Origin: Ceratopteris richardii
Lineage: Eukaryota > Streptophyta > Polypodiopsida > Polypodiales > Pteridaceae
Reading direction: 5' to 3'
Assembly (NCBI GenBank): GCA_020310875.1
Contig: CM035430.1
Coordinates: 102,894,431 to 102,958,430 of the forward strand
Length of the DNA stretch: 64,000 nucleotides
Part shown: one piece after another, positions 10,491 to 21,596 of the stretch
Numbering within the stretch: the stretch's first letter is position 1
How the letters are laid out: each line of letters opens with the position of its first letter
Position numbers and translations under genes: made by a program
The notes under the pieces: model-generated
The model's input: only the letters and a program-made list of their open reading frames with translations
Database searches by the model: none
Told to the model about the DNA's origin: nothing

Positions 10491-11970
10491 GCAAGATAGG
10501 AAAACACTCAAATATTGTACACTAGAGAGGAAATGGACAAATCATACCAGGGAGGAATGCTTCTATAATAAACAACCCATAAAGGAGAGAGATTATGGGA
10601 GCCAAAGAGAATCAGGGTATATTGAGCAACCAAGACCTGTGCTTGGGCAACAACCTCCTATACCAACAAATGTGGTACCAATTAAATACACACCAATAGA
10701 GGAGGGAAACTCAAGACCAAAGTCACCATACAAGGAAGATTATCAATGGAATGAAGGATATCAAGAAGAATGGGAAGGTTATGAATTAAGAGAACCAGAA
10801 TTACAAGCCCTAGACTTGGGAAATGGGAGAATTGAGATGGACACTGCCACTTTCATGTATATAACCAATAATTATATGTCCAATCAAAAACCTCAATTCA
10901 AAGGGGGACCAAAGATAACTTGTTATAGGTGTGGGGGAGAACATTTCATTAGAGACTGTCCACAACCTCCTACGTTAAGAATAGAGGGAGCTTATTGCAA
11001 GGATTGTGGCAGGGAACATTTGATAAAGGATTGTCCAAAAAATCCTCAAAAACAACAAAACACACCTAATAACATACCACTAAAAGCAGTCAATATCATG
11101 GAGCAAGAAGAATTGAGTGACATTGACCAAGTGAATGTAAATGCTATAACAAGGTCACAAACTAAACAACAAAGAACAACTAAGGAACAAAATGAAGGTT
11201 CAATCTCAAAGGTGAAGAAAAATAGACAAAAAGGGAAATGGGAAAGGAAACAAAGAATGGGTAAAAATTTGGAAGAAGAAAATAGGGAACAATCAAACAG
11301 TACTCCTCCTCAGAAGGCACAAACCCAGTCGGAGATAGGAAATTCACAAAGTCTAGACACTCTAATAAAAGCATACAAGGGAAGAATTCAAGAGGGACCA
11401 AGCCCTACTGATCATACAATGGCTTATCCTATGCCAGACTTAGAACATGAAAGGATGCAGAGGTGTAAACAAATCATACGGGAAGTGCAACTCAAAATGG
11501 GGGAAGTAGAAAATTCTCAAAAAATAGTTGAGGAATCTGAGACAACAAAAACAAGAGGAAATAGTAACAAGGAAGAAAACCCACAAGTAACATTCCAGGT
11601 GAATATAGATAAACAATGCACAATTCTATATCACACCACATTGGAAGATTTAATGAAACAAAATCCTCACTTACAAAACAAAATGGAAAGATGGGAAACA
11701 ACACCAGAAAATCTTCACCCACAACTACAGGAAATGGAGGAATTATGGTATATTCCCATTGATAAGATAGGAGGATATTGTGAAGGAGAAGAGGGAAACT
11801 CAACCTTAAAAATACAATTTGGTAAAAACCAGGCCAAAGCTATTCTGGATAGTGGATCAGGAGTGGCCATCATGACTAAACAAACTTGGGAAAAATGGGG
11901 AAAAAATGAATTATTACCCACCAAAATGAGATTGCAACTTGCAGATGGACACATAGAAAAACCCCTATGA
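10471..11970 (+). pseudogene. Element A gag and protease start
   Basis: Begins mid-Gag near KYCTLERKWTNHTREEC, a zinc-finger-like motif also present in element F. Two further knuckles follow at 10921 (CYRCGGEHFIRDC) and 10996 (YCKDCGREHLIKDC). A Lys/Glu/Gln-rich linker leads to the protease active site ILDSGSGVAIM near 11840. A TGA at 11968 falls where element F has Gly (ERPLGLLEG), so protease is interrupted. The first ~45 codons of the open frame (10318-10470) are antisense to element E and are not Gag. The capsid region is missing. Confidence 0.8.
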
Positions 11971-13650
11971 ATATGGGAAAAAGTGATTGTGGACATATGT
12001 GGAATAGAGATAGAACATACCTTTGCTATAGTTGAATTCCCACAATCCACTTCATATGAAATTATCCTAGGAAGACCATTTATGAGACAAATGCAAGTTG
12101 TGCAAGATTGGGGTAATGATTGCTTATACCTTCAGAGCAAAGGAAGAATAACCAAAGTAAATCTAAGAAATGGGCACTACTGTGACATATCTCCTCAAGA
12201 ATGGTACAAAATACATCAGAATCAAGATTTAAGTGAAGAATCAGAAATGGAAGACCAGGATGAAATTGAATCGTCAATATGGAAGTGCAATATGATAAGA
12301 AATCTTACCAATAGAAAAAGGAAATTGAGAAGAGAAGATTGTGTGGAAGGAAGGAAGTTACAAGATGAGAACTATATACCACAACAATTCAAAGATGAGG
12401 AGTTTGAGCCCTATGGGTGGAATCAAATTTTGGCTACCATGGATCTAGCCAGTGATGAATATGTAGGAGTGGAATTTCAAAATGAAGAAGGATATGATGT
12501 CTTTAACATTGGAATACAAATGATAAAGGTATCCAGAACAGAAGAGGACAAAGAAGAAGTAATGATATTAGAAAAAGGGAAAACACAATTTTTGGAAGAA
12601 GTAAAAGCTGAAGATGCTATTAAAGATAAAATCTCAGGCAAGTATAAGAAAAACAAACACAAGGAAATAGAAGAAAATCAGGAGGATGAGAAGAAGAAAA
12701 GGGAAACAAACAAAGATCAACAGTTTGATGTACCAGCAAATTTCAAGACTTATGAAGTAGAAAACAGACTACTTCTCAAGAGGAAACCAAAGAGGGAAAA
12801 GAAGAAAGGGGAGGCTTATGATAATGAGGAACAAACTAAAAAGGTCATGATCACTCAGGAAGAGGGAGAAGAAAGACATATTGTAGTGGCTGATGACATG
12901 ACAACTCAAGAAGAGGAGGCACTAAGAAACTTGGCAAGAAACTATAGGGATGTGTTTGCTTATAGCTACAAGGATTTGAAAGGTATTGATCCTAAAATCT
13001 GTGAGCATAAGATTCCTATTACACCTGAGGCAAAACCTAGCAAACAGAGACATTGCACATTCAATGATAAATACTCTACTAAAATAAAGGAAGAAATTGA
13101 CAAGCTATTAGTTGCCAATTTCATCTATGAGATTGAGTATACAGAATGGATATCTCCTATAGTTGTGGTACCAAAAAAGAATGGGAAACTTAGGGTATGC
13201 ATTAACTTGAAAAAGGTAAATGCAGCAACTATAAGAGATAATTATCCACTGCCTATAACAGATCATCTTCTAGAAAGAGTTGCAGGGAAGGAGGTTTATA
13301 GTTTTTTAGATGGTTTTTCAGGATACAGTCAGGTACCTATAGCATTGGAAGACCAACATAAAACTGCCTTTTCCACAGAATGGGGAATTTATGCTTTTAG
13401 GGTTATGCCCTTTGGGTTAACCAATGCTCCAACAACTTTTTAGAGGTTGATGTGTCATATCTTCAAAGAGTTCTTGAGGAATGTAATGGAAATTTATGTA
13501 GATGATCTTTGTACTTTTTCATTAAAAAGACAAGATCACTTGCAGGATTTAGAAAATATATTCAGGAAATGCAGAACCTACAGAGTATGTTTAAATCCAG
13601 AAAAGTGTGTATTCTTTGTAAGACAAGGAAGAATGTTAGGTCACAGTCTC
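11971..13650 (+). pseudogene. Element A protease end and reverse transcriptase
   Basis: The protease continues with IILGRPFMRQMQVVQDWG near 12059. After an acidic spacer the reverse transcriptase starts near 12920, with FIYEIEYTEWISPIVVVPKK (13115) and FSGYSQVPIALEDQHKTAFS. TAG at 13441 replaces the Gln of FQRLMCHVF, a one-base change from CAG. The catalytic YVDD follows at about 13495 (IYVDDLCTF). At about 13645 the frame shifts inside the LGHIVSKNG block. It would have copied element RNA to DNA but cannot now be made whole. Confidence 0.85.
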
Positions 13651-15332
13651 TAAAAATGGAATTTCAACTGATGAGAAGAAAATAAAGGCCATTATAGAGC
13701 TTCCAAGACCAACAAATGTAAAGGAACTTCAAACTTTCATGGGACATTGTGGGTACTATAGCAAATTGGTACACAAATTTGCTGATATAGCCAAACCCTT
13801 ATATGCCCTAATTACAAAGTTTGAGTGGACCAAGGAGTGTGACCAAGCCTTTGAAACTTTAAAAATTTTTTGGTAACAGCCCCAATTCTGAAAACACCTC
13901 AATGGGATAAAATTTTTCATGTCCATGTGGATGCTTCAAATTATGCTTTAGGATGTGTGTTAGCACAACCAATAGAAGGAAGCAAGTTAGATTTTCCAGT
14001 GGCTTATGCTAGTAGGCAATTGAATCTAGCAGAAAAAAATTACACAACCACTGAGAGAGAAGGATTGGGCATGATATTTGTTGTAAAGAAATATAGACAT
14101 TACCTTTTGGCCAACAAGTTTAAGTTCTTTGTAGACCATCAAGCTTTACTATATTTGGTAAATAAACCTTGTCACACTGGTAGAATAGTCAGATGGTTTC
14201 TTTTACTGATGGAATTTGAGTTTGAAGTGGTGGTCAGACAAGGGAAAACACACTTGAGAGCAGATCATTTATCTAGAATTCAGTCTAAAGAACCCAGTTC
14301 ACCTTTAGATGACAACCTGCCAGACACTTATTTGTTCAAAGTAGAGAGTGTTCCTGAGTGGGCCATGACTTTAGTACCATTATTAACCATGGGACCTTGC
14401 AGAACAGTTGGGAACAATGCACACTTAGTATTACAAAGCAGGAACTTTATGTTACTAGCTGGGCATTTGTATCATCTCAACCACACAGGCATATTGGAAT
14501 ATTGTACTCCTGAAGAAGAGCAACAAGAATATCTGAAGAGAGCTCATTGTTGGAACCCTTGCACTCATGCTTCTAGGGTAGTCACCCTAAGTAATCTCAA
14601 TAGGATGGGGGTACATTGGCCCAATAAGATTCAAGATGTAACAAAATACATTGCTAATTGCAGGAAGTGCCAATTATTGCAAGATTCAGAACTCATAACT
14701 CTATATTGGTTCCAGAAAAATCTAGATTGGAGTGAAAATATCATTGAGGAATTGAAAAGGAAGAAGAAAGGAAAACAAGTGATAGCTGGTGCAGATTCCA
14801 AAAATCTACAAGTAGTCTCTGAAGAGTATTAATTGATAGGAGAACAATTGTATAAGAGAGGAATGGATGGATACTTAAGAATTTGTGTTCCTGAGAATAA
14901 ATATCTAGAAATGTTGGAACTGGCACATTCTAGAGTAGCAGGAGGACACTTCTCAAGTGACAGAACTGCTAAACTCATTTTATATTCTGGCTTTTGGTGG
15001 CCAACCCTATTTCCTGATGCAAGAACCTATGTAAAAAGATGTGATGTCTGTCAGAGGGTGAGTCAACCAAATAAAAGAGATTTAATATGCCATTAGTTCC
15101 ATTTATTTGAGCAAGAGCCTTTAGTAAATGGGGGTTGGATTTCATTGGACCTATAAATCCTCCAGCAAAACAATCCCATGCTGAATACATCATAGTGGCT
15201 ACAGACTACCTGACAAAGTGGGCTGAGGCCAAAGCCACAAGAAGGAATGATGCTCATACTACTGCCAGATTCCTGTATGATCAAAGCAGAGTCAGTCACC
15301 CTATCAAGAGGACATTGGTTCCTAGACAGTGA
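13651..15332 (+). pseudogene. Element A RNase H and truncated integrase with two zinc modules
   Basis: RNase H shows HVDASNYALGCVLAQP (13921) and VDHQALLYLVNKPCH. Then come two H2C2 modules: AHCWNPCTH with NCRKCQ (14543-14670) and AHSRVAGGH with RCDVCQ (14923-15060). TAA at 14830 lies between them. After a frame change the core starts GLDFIGPINPPA (15132) and ends at TARFLYD near 15280. The Asp of SDRG, the Glu, the C-terminal region and the second protease domain found in element F are deleted. It cannot encode active integrase. Confidence 0.85.
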
Positions 15333-15348
15333 AGCTGTGGAAGAATAG

Positions 15349-17535
15349 GTGAACTTGGAATCTGATGAGGAACTAGAGATTCCAGAGGCAGAGAAATATA
15401 CCATGTTGTGTCAAGAATTTTACAGATTTCAAAGGGTTGTTGTCAATCAGAAAAGATGGAAGGCAGTTGGTATACACAAATTATTGGAAGAGACCATCTT
15501 TTTCATTGATTTTGAAAGAGTGGCACAAGTAATGAGTAGTTTGTTGGAAATAGGAAAAGGGAATGATGCTTATTTCTGGTGCAAAGTCAAGAACAAGGAT
15601 AATCAGGAGGTGGGTATCACTATAAAAGCAGAACATATCAGAGCAGCTTTACAATTCTACCCTATGGGAATCAAGCTTGACCCTAGCTTTGTAAAGAAGA
15701 ATAAGGAAACCTATACAGGGTACGCTAAATTCACTGACTTCAAAGGAAGAGAGAATGAAGAATATGCCACAAGGATGTTCTTACAATATTTTTGCTTCCC
15801 AAAGCTACCAAGGTATAACATGCCACATAAATCTGTTACACTGCTGATGTTTAACAACAAGGATAGGACTAAGCCCTTTGGAGTAATGGATGTGACACCA
15901 TACATCCATGAACAGCTGAAAGAAGCAGCAAAACACTGGGAACAGAAAAAATTCATGAATGGAGCCCAGTTTTTAACCAGGATCATTTATCATGTATTGG
16001 GAATGGAAGATCAGTTGAAACTGGCTCCAGAGGCACAATATTTTAGAAGTCTTATGTCAGGGGTCAAGAGTCCTCCCAGGAAAATGGCTGTGAGAGAAAT
16101 AGAAGGACAAACGAGCATGAGAGGATCAGGGATGAAAAGAAAGGTAATATCCGAGGAAGTGGTTCCTGTAAAGAAAAGGAGGTTGGACCCAAGAAAGGTT
16201 GAATTAGAGCCGGATGAAGCTACAAAAGAAGAACATGAAGATGCGCAGAAGCAGGTCCAATCCTCTAGTGATCCTCATCCACCCCAAACAAGCAAAGAAC
16301 AGTTATACACTTATCTAACTCAAGGAAATAACAAAAGAGCAATGTATGAGGCACAATATCAAAAGATGCTGGAAGATTATTCATGCAAGGCTACAGATTG
16401 GGTCCAAGAGGAGGTAGAGCATTATGAAGCACTTCATGATCAGATGATGGCAGCCAAAACAAAAGAGGTATTTGTTAAAAAGGAAGTAGAGCTATTAGCA
16501 TACTTCAAAGAACTGCAAGGACCTCCAGAAACCAGAACCACAATTGTAGTAAAAAAGAAGGTTCAAAAGAAACCAGTGCAAAGGAAGAAGCTGACCAAGA
16601 AGGAGAAGGGAAAATCGATAGTTGAAACTGTAACTATAAAGGAGGCAGAAGAAGTAATAGTAAGAGATCAGCAGAAGGAATTTACTGCTAAAGAAGAGTC
16701 AAAAGTGGAAAAACCAGGACTTGGAGGATCTTCACATTTTTCCTCAGATTCTGAAAGTGACATTGAAAGTTTCTTATTAAAAAGTCTGAATTTTTTAGTT
16801 CCAAATACTCCTAATGTGGTTACACAGGCCACTGAGAAACAGAAAACACCTGAAGATTTGAGAAAGAAGGCTCAAGAGAAGCAGGTTCAAGAAGAGGCAG
16901 TTAAGCAAATCAGTCCTGAAGAAGAAAGAAGGATGATGAAAGGTAAAGCAGTAATGACAGAAGAGGAAAGTAAAGTAAGAGAGGAATTCAGTTGTGGGCT
17001 GGTGCCTGCAGGAATAAAATCAATATGGACAAAACCCTCACAAAATTATTTTAAATTAGATGAGAGCATAGCAGAAATAGTAAGAGAAGCACAGAAAAGC
17101 AGTCCAGCCATAAAACAGAAAGGTGCAGATCAAGTTCAGGAAGCAGAAGAAATAGAAGTGAAAAAGAATGTTCAAGAAGTTACAGAGGGAGTGGTAGAAA
17201 AGGAGATTATCCAAAGTATAAAAGATGTACTTCATGATTTGAAGAGTAATGAAGAATTTGCAACCAACAAAAATCAAGGACAAGAAGAAGAAATGGATCT
17301 TATGGACATTGATGAGCAGGAAGAAGGGCAGAAACAGCAGACAAGCCATGATCAGATAAAATTCAGTGAGAAAACTGAGTCAATTTTAGTTCAGGAAACC
17401 TCAATCCAGATAAAAGAAGCACAGCTTTCTGCAAAAGAACAACCAGAATTGGAGAATAACAAAGTAGAAGAAGTAAAGGCAGATGAAGATAGATCAAGAC
17501 AAGAGAACCAGGATACTCAGACGTTGGAACATTAA
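15349..17535 (+). CDS. Element A ORF A, long extra 3' reading frame
   Basis: Open for 728 codons. The listed start is GTG; upstream lies TAG and the integrase deletion junction, so the natural start may be lost or be the ATG at codon 19. Residues about 20-225 form a compact domain related to ORF A of element F: shared points include a FY/FF-F block near the start, IRAALQFYPMG, FLQYFCFPKLPRY and LTRIIYHVLG. I judge it remotely like the domain annotated in plant databases as putative plant transposon protein, by memory of its pattern. The rest is a Lys/Glu/Gln-rich, probably disordered or coiled region. No signal peptide or membrane segment is seen. TAA at 17533 is followed two codons later, in the same frame, by ORF B. 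Confidence 0.8.
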   Translation: MNLESDEELEIPEAEKYTMLCQEFYRFQRVVVNQKRWKAVGIHKLLEETIFFIDFERVAQVMSSLLEIGKGNDAYFWCKVKNKDNQEVGITIKAEHIRAALQFYPMGIKLDPSFVKKNKETYTGYAKFTDFKGRENEEYATRMFLQYFCFPKLPRYNMPHKSVTLLMFNNKDRTKPFGVMDVTPYIHEQLKEAAKHWEQKKFMNGAQFLTRIIYHVLGMEDQLKLAPEAQYFRSLMSGVKSPPRKMAVREIEGQTSMRGSGMKRKVISEEVVPVKKRRLDPRKVELEPDEATKEEHEDAQKQVQSSSDPHPPQTSKEQLYTYLTQGNNKRAMYEAQYQKMLEDYSCKATDWVQEEVEHYEALHDQMMAAKTKEVFVKKEVELLAYFKELQGPPETRTTIVVKKKVQKKPVQRKKLTKKEKGKSIVETVTIKEAEEVIVRDQQKEFTAKEESKVEKPGLGGSSHFSSDSESDIESFLLKSLNFLVPNTPNVVTQATEKQKTPEDLRKKAQEKQVQEEAVKQISPEEERRMMKGKAVMTEEESKVREEFSCGLVPAGIKSIWTKPSQNYFKLDESIAEIVREAQKSSPAIKQKGADQVQEAEEIEVKKNVQEVTEGVVEKEIIQSIKDVLHDLKSNEEFATNKNQGQEEEMDLMDIDEQEEGQKQQTSHDQIKFSEKTESILVQETSIQIKEAQLSAKEQPELENNKVEEVKADEDRSRQENQDTQTLEH

Positions 17536-17541
17536 GAAGAT

Positions 17542-19572
17542 ATGGCAGATCAAGAAACACTGGAAATTCATCAAAGCAATGAAGGACACCAGGCTAAGGT
17601 TATAGAATATGAAGAAGAAGAGGAAGAGGAGAATGAGTGCAAAGAAGACAAACAAATAGAAGCTAAACAAATGGAAATGGAAGTGGGGTTGGAAAGAATA
17701 CCCAAGAATATAAGATCTGCTTGCCAGATTATTATGAGCAACATTGAGCAGTTTAGACCTTCAAGCAGGAATATGATCATTTCAGGAATGGTAGCAGAGT
17801 CTGAGTTTGAGAAAGGCAGTATGATCATTAAGGAGCACAAAAGGGAGAAGGAACAAATGTCAGAACAATTGAGGAAGGTGCAGGAGAAAAATGAGGAATT
17901 TACAAACAGAATAATTGCTTTGGAAGAGTTAGAAGTACAGAAACAAAATAGAATTCAATATCTAGAAGAAAAGAGTGCAAAACTAACAGAGCAGAATAAT
18001 AAACTGGAAATGGAGCTGAGAAAAATTGAAGGAAGATATAGAACCTTGCAGACTTCTTATCAAATTTTGACTAAAGCAAATGAGGAAATCAACAGGCTAT
18101 TATTGGAGGAAGGTCAGTTAAAAGATGAAAGCCAGACTGCTCAGATGACAGAGGTAGAAAAGGAAGAATTGCACAAAGAGATTAAGAGACTACAAATAGA
18201 ATTGAAAGAAGCCAAGGAACTAGAGAAGCAGGCTAGTATACATGCTGCTACATCAATGAGAGGATATAACAAGTTGCACATGGATATGGAAAAAGAAAGG
18301 AGTGATAAGCAGTCAAGGATGGAAAAGGAAAGAAATGAATGGATAAAAGAAAGAGAGTTATGGGCAATACAGAACGGAAGTCTGAGGGTGACAATAGAAG
18401 AATTACAGAAAAAGCTGGAAAAGCCACAAGTTCAGGAAGAAACACATATAGAGACTACATATACAGAAGAATATGAGGTAGGAAATGATGATGGAATACA
18501 ACATGGCAGTGAACCAGCAAATAAAAGATCAGAGGAAGAATATTCAAAAGAATTTGTCAAAAAATTGCTGACAAACATAGAATCTAGAATGGATTTTATC
18601 AGAAAAATGCATGATGAATATGAAGATCAAATTGTCACATTTGCTTTGAATAAGAGGATTAATCCAGACCAGCATCATTGGGCTGCAGATGGACTGGGCA
18701 TACCTTTATGTATGATCATGGAGAGTATCAAGAACTATCAAATAGCAAGAGTTGGATTACCTCCAAATAAATATCTAGAATATGAAGAAGATATTAATGT
18801 GACCAAAGAATTAGTATTTGAGAAAGCCAATCCAAAGTGGAGGAATAAATGGTTGGATGCAAATAAAGAATTCAGGAAAATTTGGAAGGAAGCACCTCTT
18901 CAATTGAAAATTAATCTAGCTTACTGCCCAGTAGCAAGAAGAAGAGAATGGACAGTTTTTTGGGAAAGACGGAGAGAAGGACAAATCCCACCTAAATGGT
19001 TGAATTTCCCAAAAATAGCTGGTCCAAAGGCAAGAACATGGCCTACAAAAAACTACATGGTGGATACAGCTGAGTCTGTTATAGCTACATACAAAGATGT
19101 AAATGACCCTGCATGCATTTTATTGATCAGAGTAATGAGATTAATTCTGGCATGTATAGAGACATATACAGATACAGATGTCAGAATATTAAATTACATT
19201 GGCTTCAATTCTCCAACTGATGCATTATTGTTTGATCTTAGTGAAACACCCAATAGAATCTGTTTAATGGCATACTACAGCAGAGTAATATTTTTGGGCA
19301 GTCACTATTTACAAATTTTTGAAGATGCATTCGATTATGGGTTTTTTGAGAGAGAGTCAAAAATATTCGGAAACTTGTCAGTAGTCACCAAGTCTCGCCT
19401 TACTGCATATGAAGCTACTTACACAGAATATTTGAAAAAGGGTGTAATTGATAAACCAGAAGCCGCAGTACAGTGGAGGAAAGCATTGTTTGAAATGGTA
19501 AATAACCTGAACATTACAAAAAGAAAAAGTCATGACCTTCTGTCACAAGTCTATCAAAGAAAGAAAAAGTGA
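17542..19572 (+). CDS. Element A ORF B, coiled-coil protein with conserved C-terminal domain
   Basis: 676 codons from ATG. Residues about 28-38 are an acidic run, about 95-310 a long coiled coil rich in Glu, Lys and Gln, and about 430-676 the domain shared with ORF B of elements F and E (WKEAPLQLKINLAYCPVARR, then RRREWTVFW, SESPNRICLMAYYSRV-like block, LTAYEATYTEYLKKG). Similarity to F is low but collinear over this domain. No membrane segment or catalytic motif is recognised. It lies in the same frame as ORF A with one stop between. Function is unknown; oligomerisation through the coiled coil is inference. It stays open although gag-pol of the same element is broken. Confidence 0.8.
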   Translation: MADQETLEIHQSNEGHQAKVIEYEEEEEEENECKEDKQIEAKQMEMEVGLERIPKNIRSACQIIMSNIEQFRPSSRNMIISGMVAESEFEKGSMIIKEHKREKEQMSEQLRKVQEKNEEFTNRIIALEELEVQKQNRIQYLEEKSAKLTEQNNKLEMELRKIEGRYRTLQTSYQILTKANEEINRLLLEEGQLKDESQTAQMTEVEKEELHKEIKRLQIELKEAKELEKQASIHAATSMRGYNKLHMDMEKERSDKQSRMEKERNEWIKERELWAIQNGSLRVTIEELQKKLEKPQVQEETHIETTYTEEYEVGNDDGIQHGSEPANKRSEEEYSKEFVKKLLTNIESRMDFIRKMHDEYEDQIVTFALNKRINPDQHHWAADGLGIPLCMIMESIKNYQIARVGLPPNKYLEYEEDINVTKELVFEKANPKWRNKWLDANKEFRKIWKEAPLQLKINLAYCPVARRREWTVFWERRREGQIPPKWLNFPKIAGPKARTWPTKNYMVDTAESVIATYKDVNDPACILLIRVMRLILACIETYTDTDVRILNYIGFNSPTDALLFDLSETPNRICLMAYYSRVIFLGSHYLQIFEDAFDYGFFERESKIFGNLSVVTKSRLTAYEATYTEYLKKGVIDKPEAAVQWRKALFEMVNNLNITKRKSHDLLSQVYQRKKK

Positions 19573-19629
19573 AGAAAGCAATCAGGACATCAGAGCAGGA
19601 AAGTCTTTTGTCAGGAGCCAAAAGGTTTA

Positions 19630-19641
19630 GGAGGGGAAGGA
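19630..19641 (+). other. Polypurine tract of element A
   Basis: GGAGGGGAAGGA directly precedes the LTR start TGTTAG. It is the expected plus-strand primer. Confidence 0.8.
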
Positions 19642-20478
19642 TGTTAGAAGATGTATTTTTTGAAGCATTTTTTATGAAAACAATTGTAAAATGCCAAAAA
19701 CTTGTAAAAATATTTATACAATTGATGTAAAAACAAGGAAGAGTCTTCCTTATGTAGAATAGAATTTTATATAATTTTTCTAGAATTTTTGGAAACTCCT
19801 AGATAGCATATTTTTAGCATAATAGAGGAAAGGACCAAAATTCAAGTGTGAAAAGTGACACTTGAAAATGTCACTATAAGACAATTTCCTCTATTATGAG
19901 GGGGTTGGTTGATTATTTGTTTACATGCTATCCAAGTGAATAGAGAGAGAGTTTCCTGCTGAAAATCGTGTTTTCTCCTCTTTGTGTGGTTTCATTGATT
20001 TGTTGAGTCTATTCTTTGTGTATCCATGGAGATTTGTGAGCTTCTATTGTGTAATTCTGTTGAAGGTGTATGAAGAGAGCTGAATATTGATGTGTTGAGT
20101 GAGAAATTGATGAAGAATGGTGCTGGAGATAAAAATCATCGATTTTCACAGAATCATGATTGTCTCGTCTGTATGGTACAGGTAATATTTTTGAGTTTTG
20201 ACTTCATAATTGTGTTCTGCTGAGAAAATAGCATGTATTAGACACCAAGATTGTGGAAAATAGTGGAGATTTGCTCAAGATAATCCAAACCCTAGAAATT
20301 CCTCTTCATTTTCACCATTCTCAGAAATCCAGCCATTATTCTCTTATTTCTTGGATTCTATCATCTAGAAGGGGCTGTGGTCTCTTGAATACTTCTAGGA
20401 TTGACAAAATAAAGATGTCTTGTTAATTCTTTATGCTAAATGATTGGAGATGACAACTCCAAAGATCAATAACAAACA
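19642..20478 (+). repeat. 3' LTR of element A, 837 bp
   Basis: Starts TGTTAGAAGATG after the polypurine tract and ends AACAAACA before ACAAG and copia D coding sequence. The first 490 bp match the left copy at 263-749; the last ~347 bp have no counterpart in the part of the left copy that is visible. Confidence 0.8.
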
Positions 20479-20483
20479 ACAAG
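20479..20483 (+). other. Target-site duplication of element A (right)
   Basis: ACAAG, matching 750-754 in opposite orientation. Copia D coding sequence resumes at 20484. Confidence 0.85.
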
Positions 20484-21592
20484 GCTTAATAAGGTCTATA
20501 AGGGAAAGAAAAAAAAACCAAAAAGGTATGGGTTTGACACCTCATTACTAACTAAACATTCTATTTACATAGCACAGGACATAAATCAAGAGGAGCCATC
20601 ATCCTTTGAAGAGTCCAAAGCAAAATCAAAATGGAAGCATGCAATGAAGGAAGAAATTGAAGCACTTGAGGAAAACAACACTTGGATTTGGTGCCCAAGA
20701 CTTCATCTATGAAGGTAATAGGCTCAAGATGGGTCTATAAACTCAAGAAGAATTATGATGGTTCCATAAACAGGTATAAGGCAAGGCTTGTGGCAAAAGG
20801 CTTTGCACAAACTCAGGGAATTGATTATGAGGAGACCTTCTCTCCTGTGGAAAAGATTCCTAATATTAGGGTTTTGCTTAGTATTGCCTCTTCCAAGAAT
20901 TGGAAGATACTTCAACTAGATGTACAAAATGCATTCTTGAATGGTTGGATAACAGAAGAGGTATATATGGCACAACCACCTGGTTTTGAGAATCAAGTTT
21001 ATCCTAAGTATGTGTGTAAACTTAACAAACCATTGTATGGTCTCAAGCAAGCCCCAAGAGCTTCAAATTTGACGCTTGTTTCATTCTTGTAGGACAAAGG
21101 CTTTCAACCAAGCAAAGCAGATCACTCTTTATTAAAAAGAGTAATTTTGAGGTCATCTACCTATGTGTATATGTAGATGATATTATATTGACAGAAAATG
21201 ATGCAGATGGTATGAAGAAGATCAGAGATCAGATGAGGGAAGAATTCAAGATAAGTGATTTAGGTTCACTTACCTACTTCCTAGGTTTGGAAGTTGTTTA
21301 CAAAGATCATGGTTTATTACTCACTCAAAGGAAGTATATCAAGGATATGTTAGCAAAATTCAAGATGGAGGATTTTAAAATTGCAGGTACTCCAATGGAG
21401 GTCAACCATAAATTGAGCTCACATGAAGGTGAACTCATAGAGGACATCACATCATATCAAAGCCTTGTGGGTAGTCTCAACTATGCCAAATTGACAAGGG
21501 TAGATATATGCTATAGTGTGAGCGTGCTAAGTCAATTCATGCACACACCAAGGAAACCACACATGGATGCTACTAAGAGGAACCATAAATGA
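20484..21592 (+). pseudogene. Copia D reverse transcriptase and partial RNase H
   Basis: Resumes with the basic KKPKRYGFD-type linker that precedes copia reverse transcriptase. An A-run at about 20510 puts the frame out by one. Reverse transcriptase shows [36 protein letters not shown] and [10 protein letters not shown] (20690-21060), a stop near 21090, and YVDDII near 21172. RNase H begins (SLVGSLNYAKLTRVDICYSV) but stops after HMDATKR near 21585, where sequence jumps into the middle of the LTR. The end of RNase H, the polypurine tract and the LTR start are deleted. Confidence 0.85.
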
Positions 21593-21596
21593 AGGA

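Larger units (their letters stand above)
10490..20478 (+). mobile_element. Gypsy element A, from mid-gag to 3' LTR
   Basis: Order: gag (truncated at the breakpoint), protease, reverse transcriptase, RNase H, two integrase zinc modules, truncated integrase core, ORF A, ORF B, polypurine tract, LTR. It belongs to the same family as element F. Gag-pol is broken by stops, frame changes and an integrase deletion, while the two 3' frames are open. It inserted in copia D between the integrase and reverse-transcriptase regions. Confidence 0.9.
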
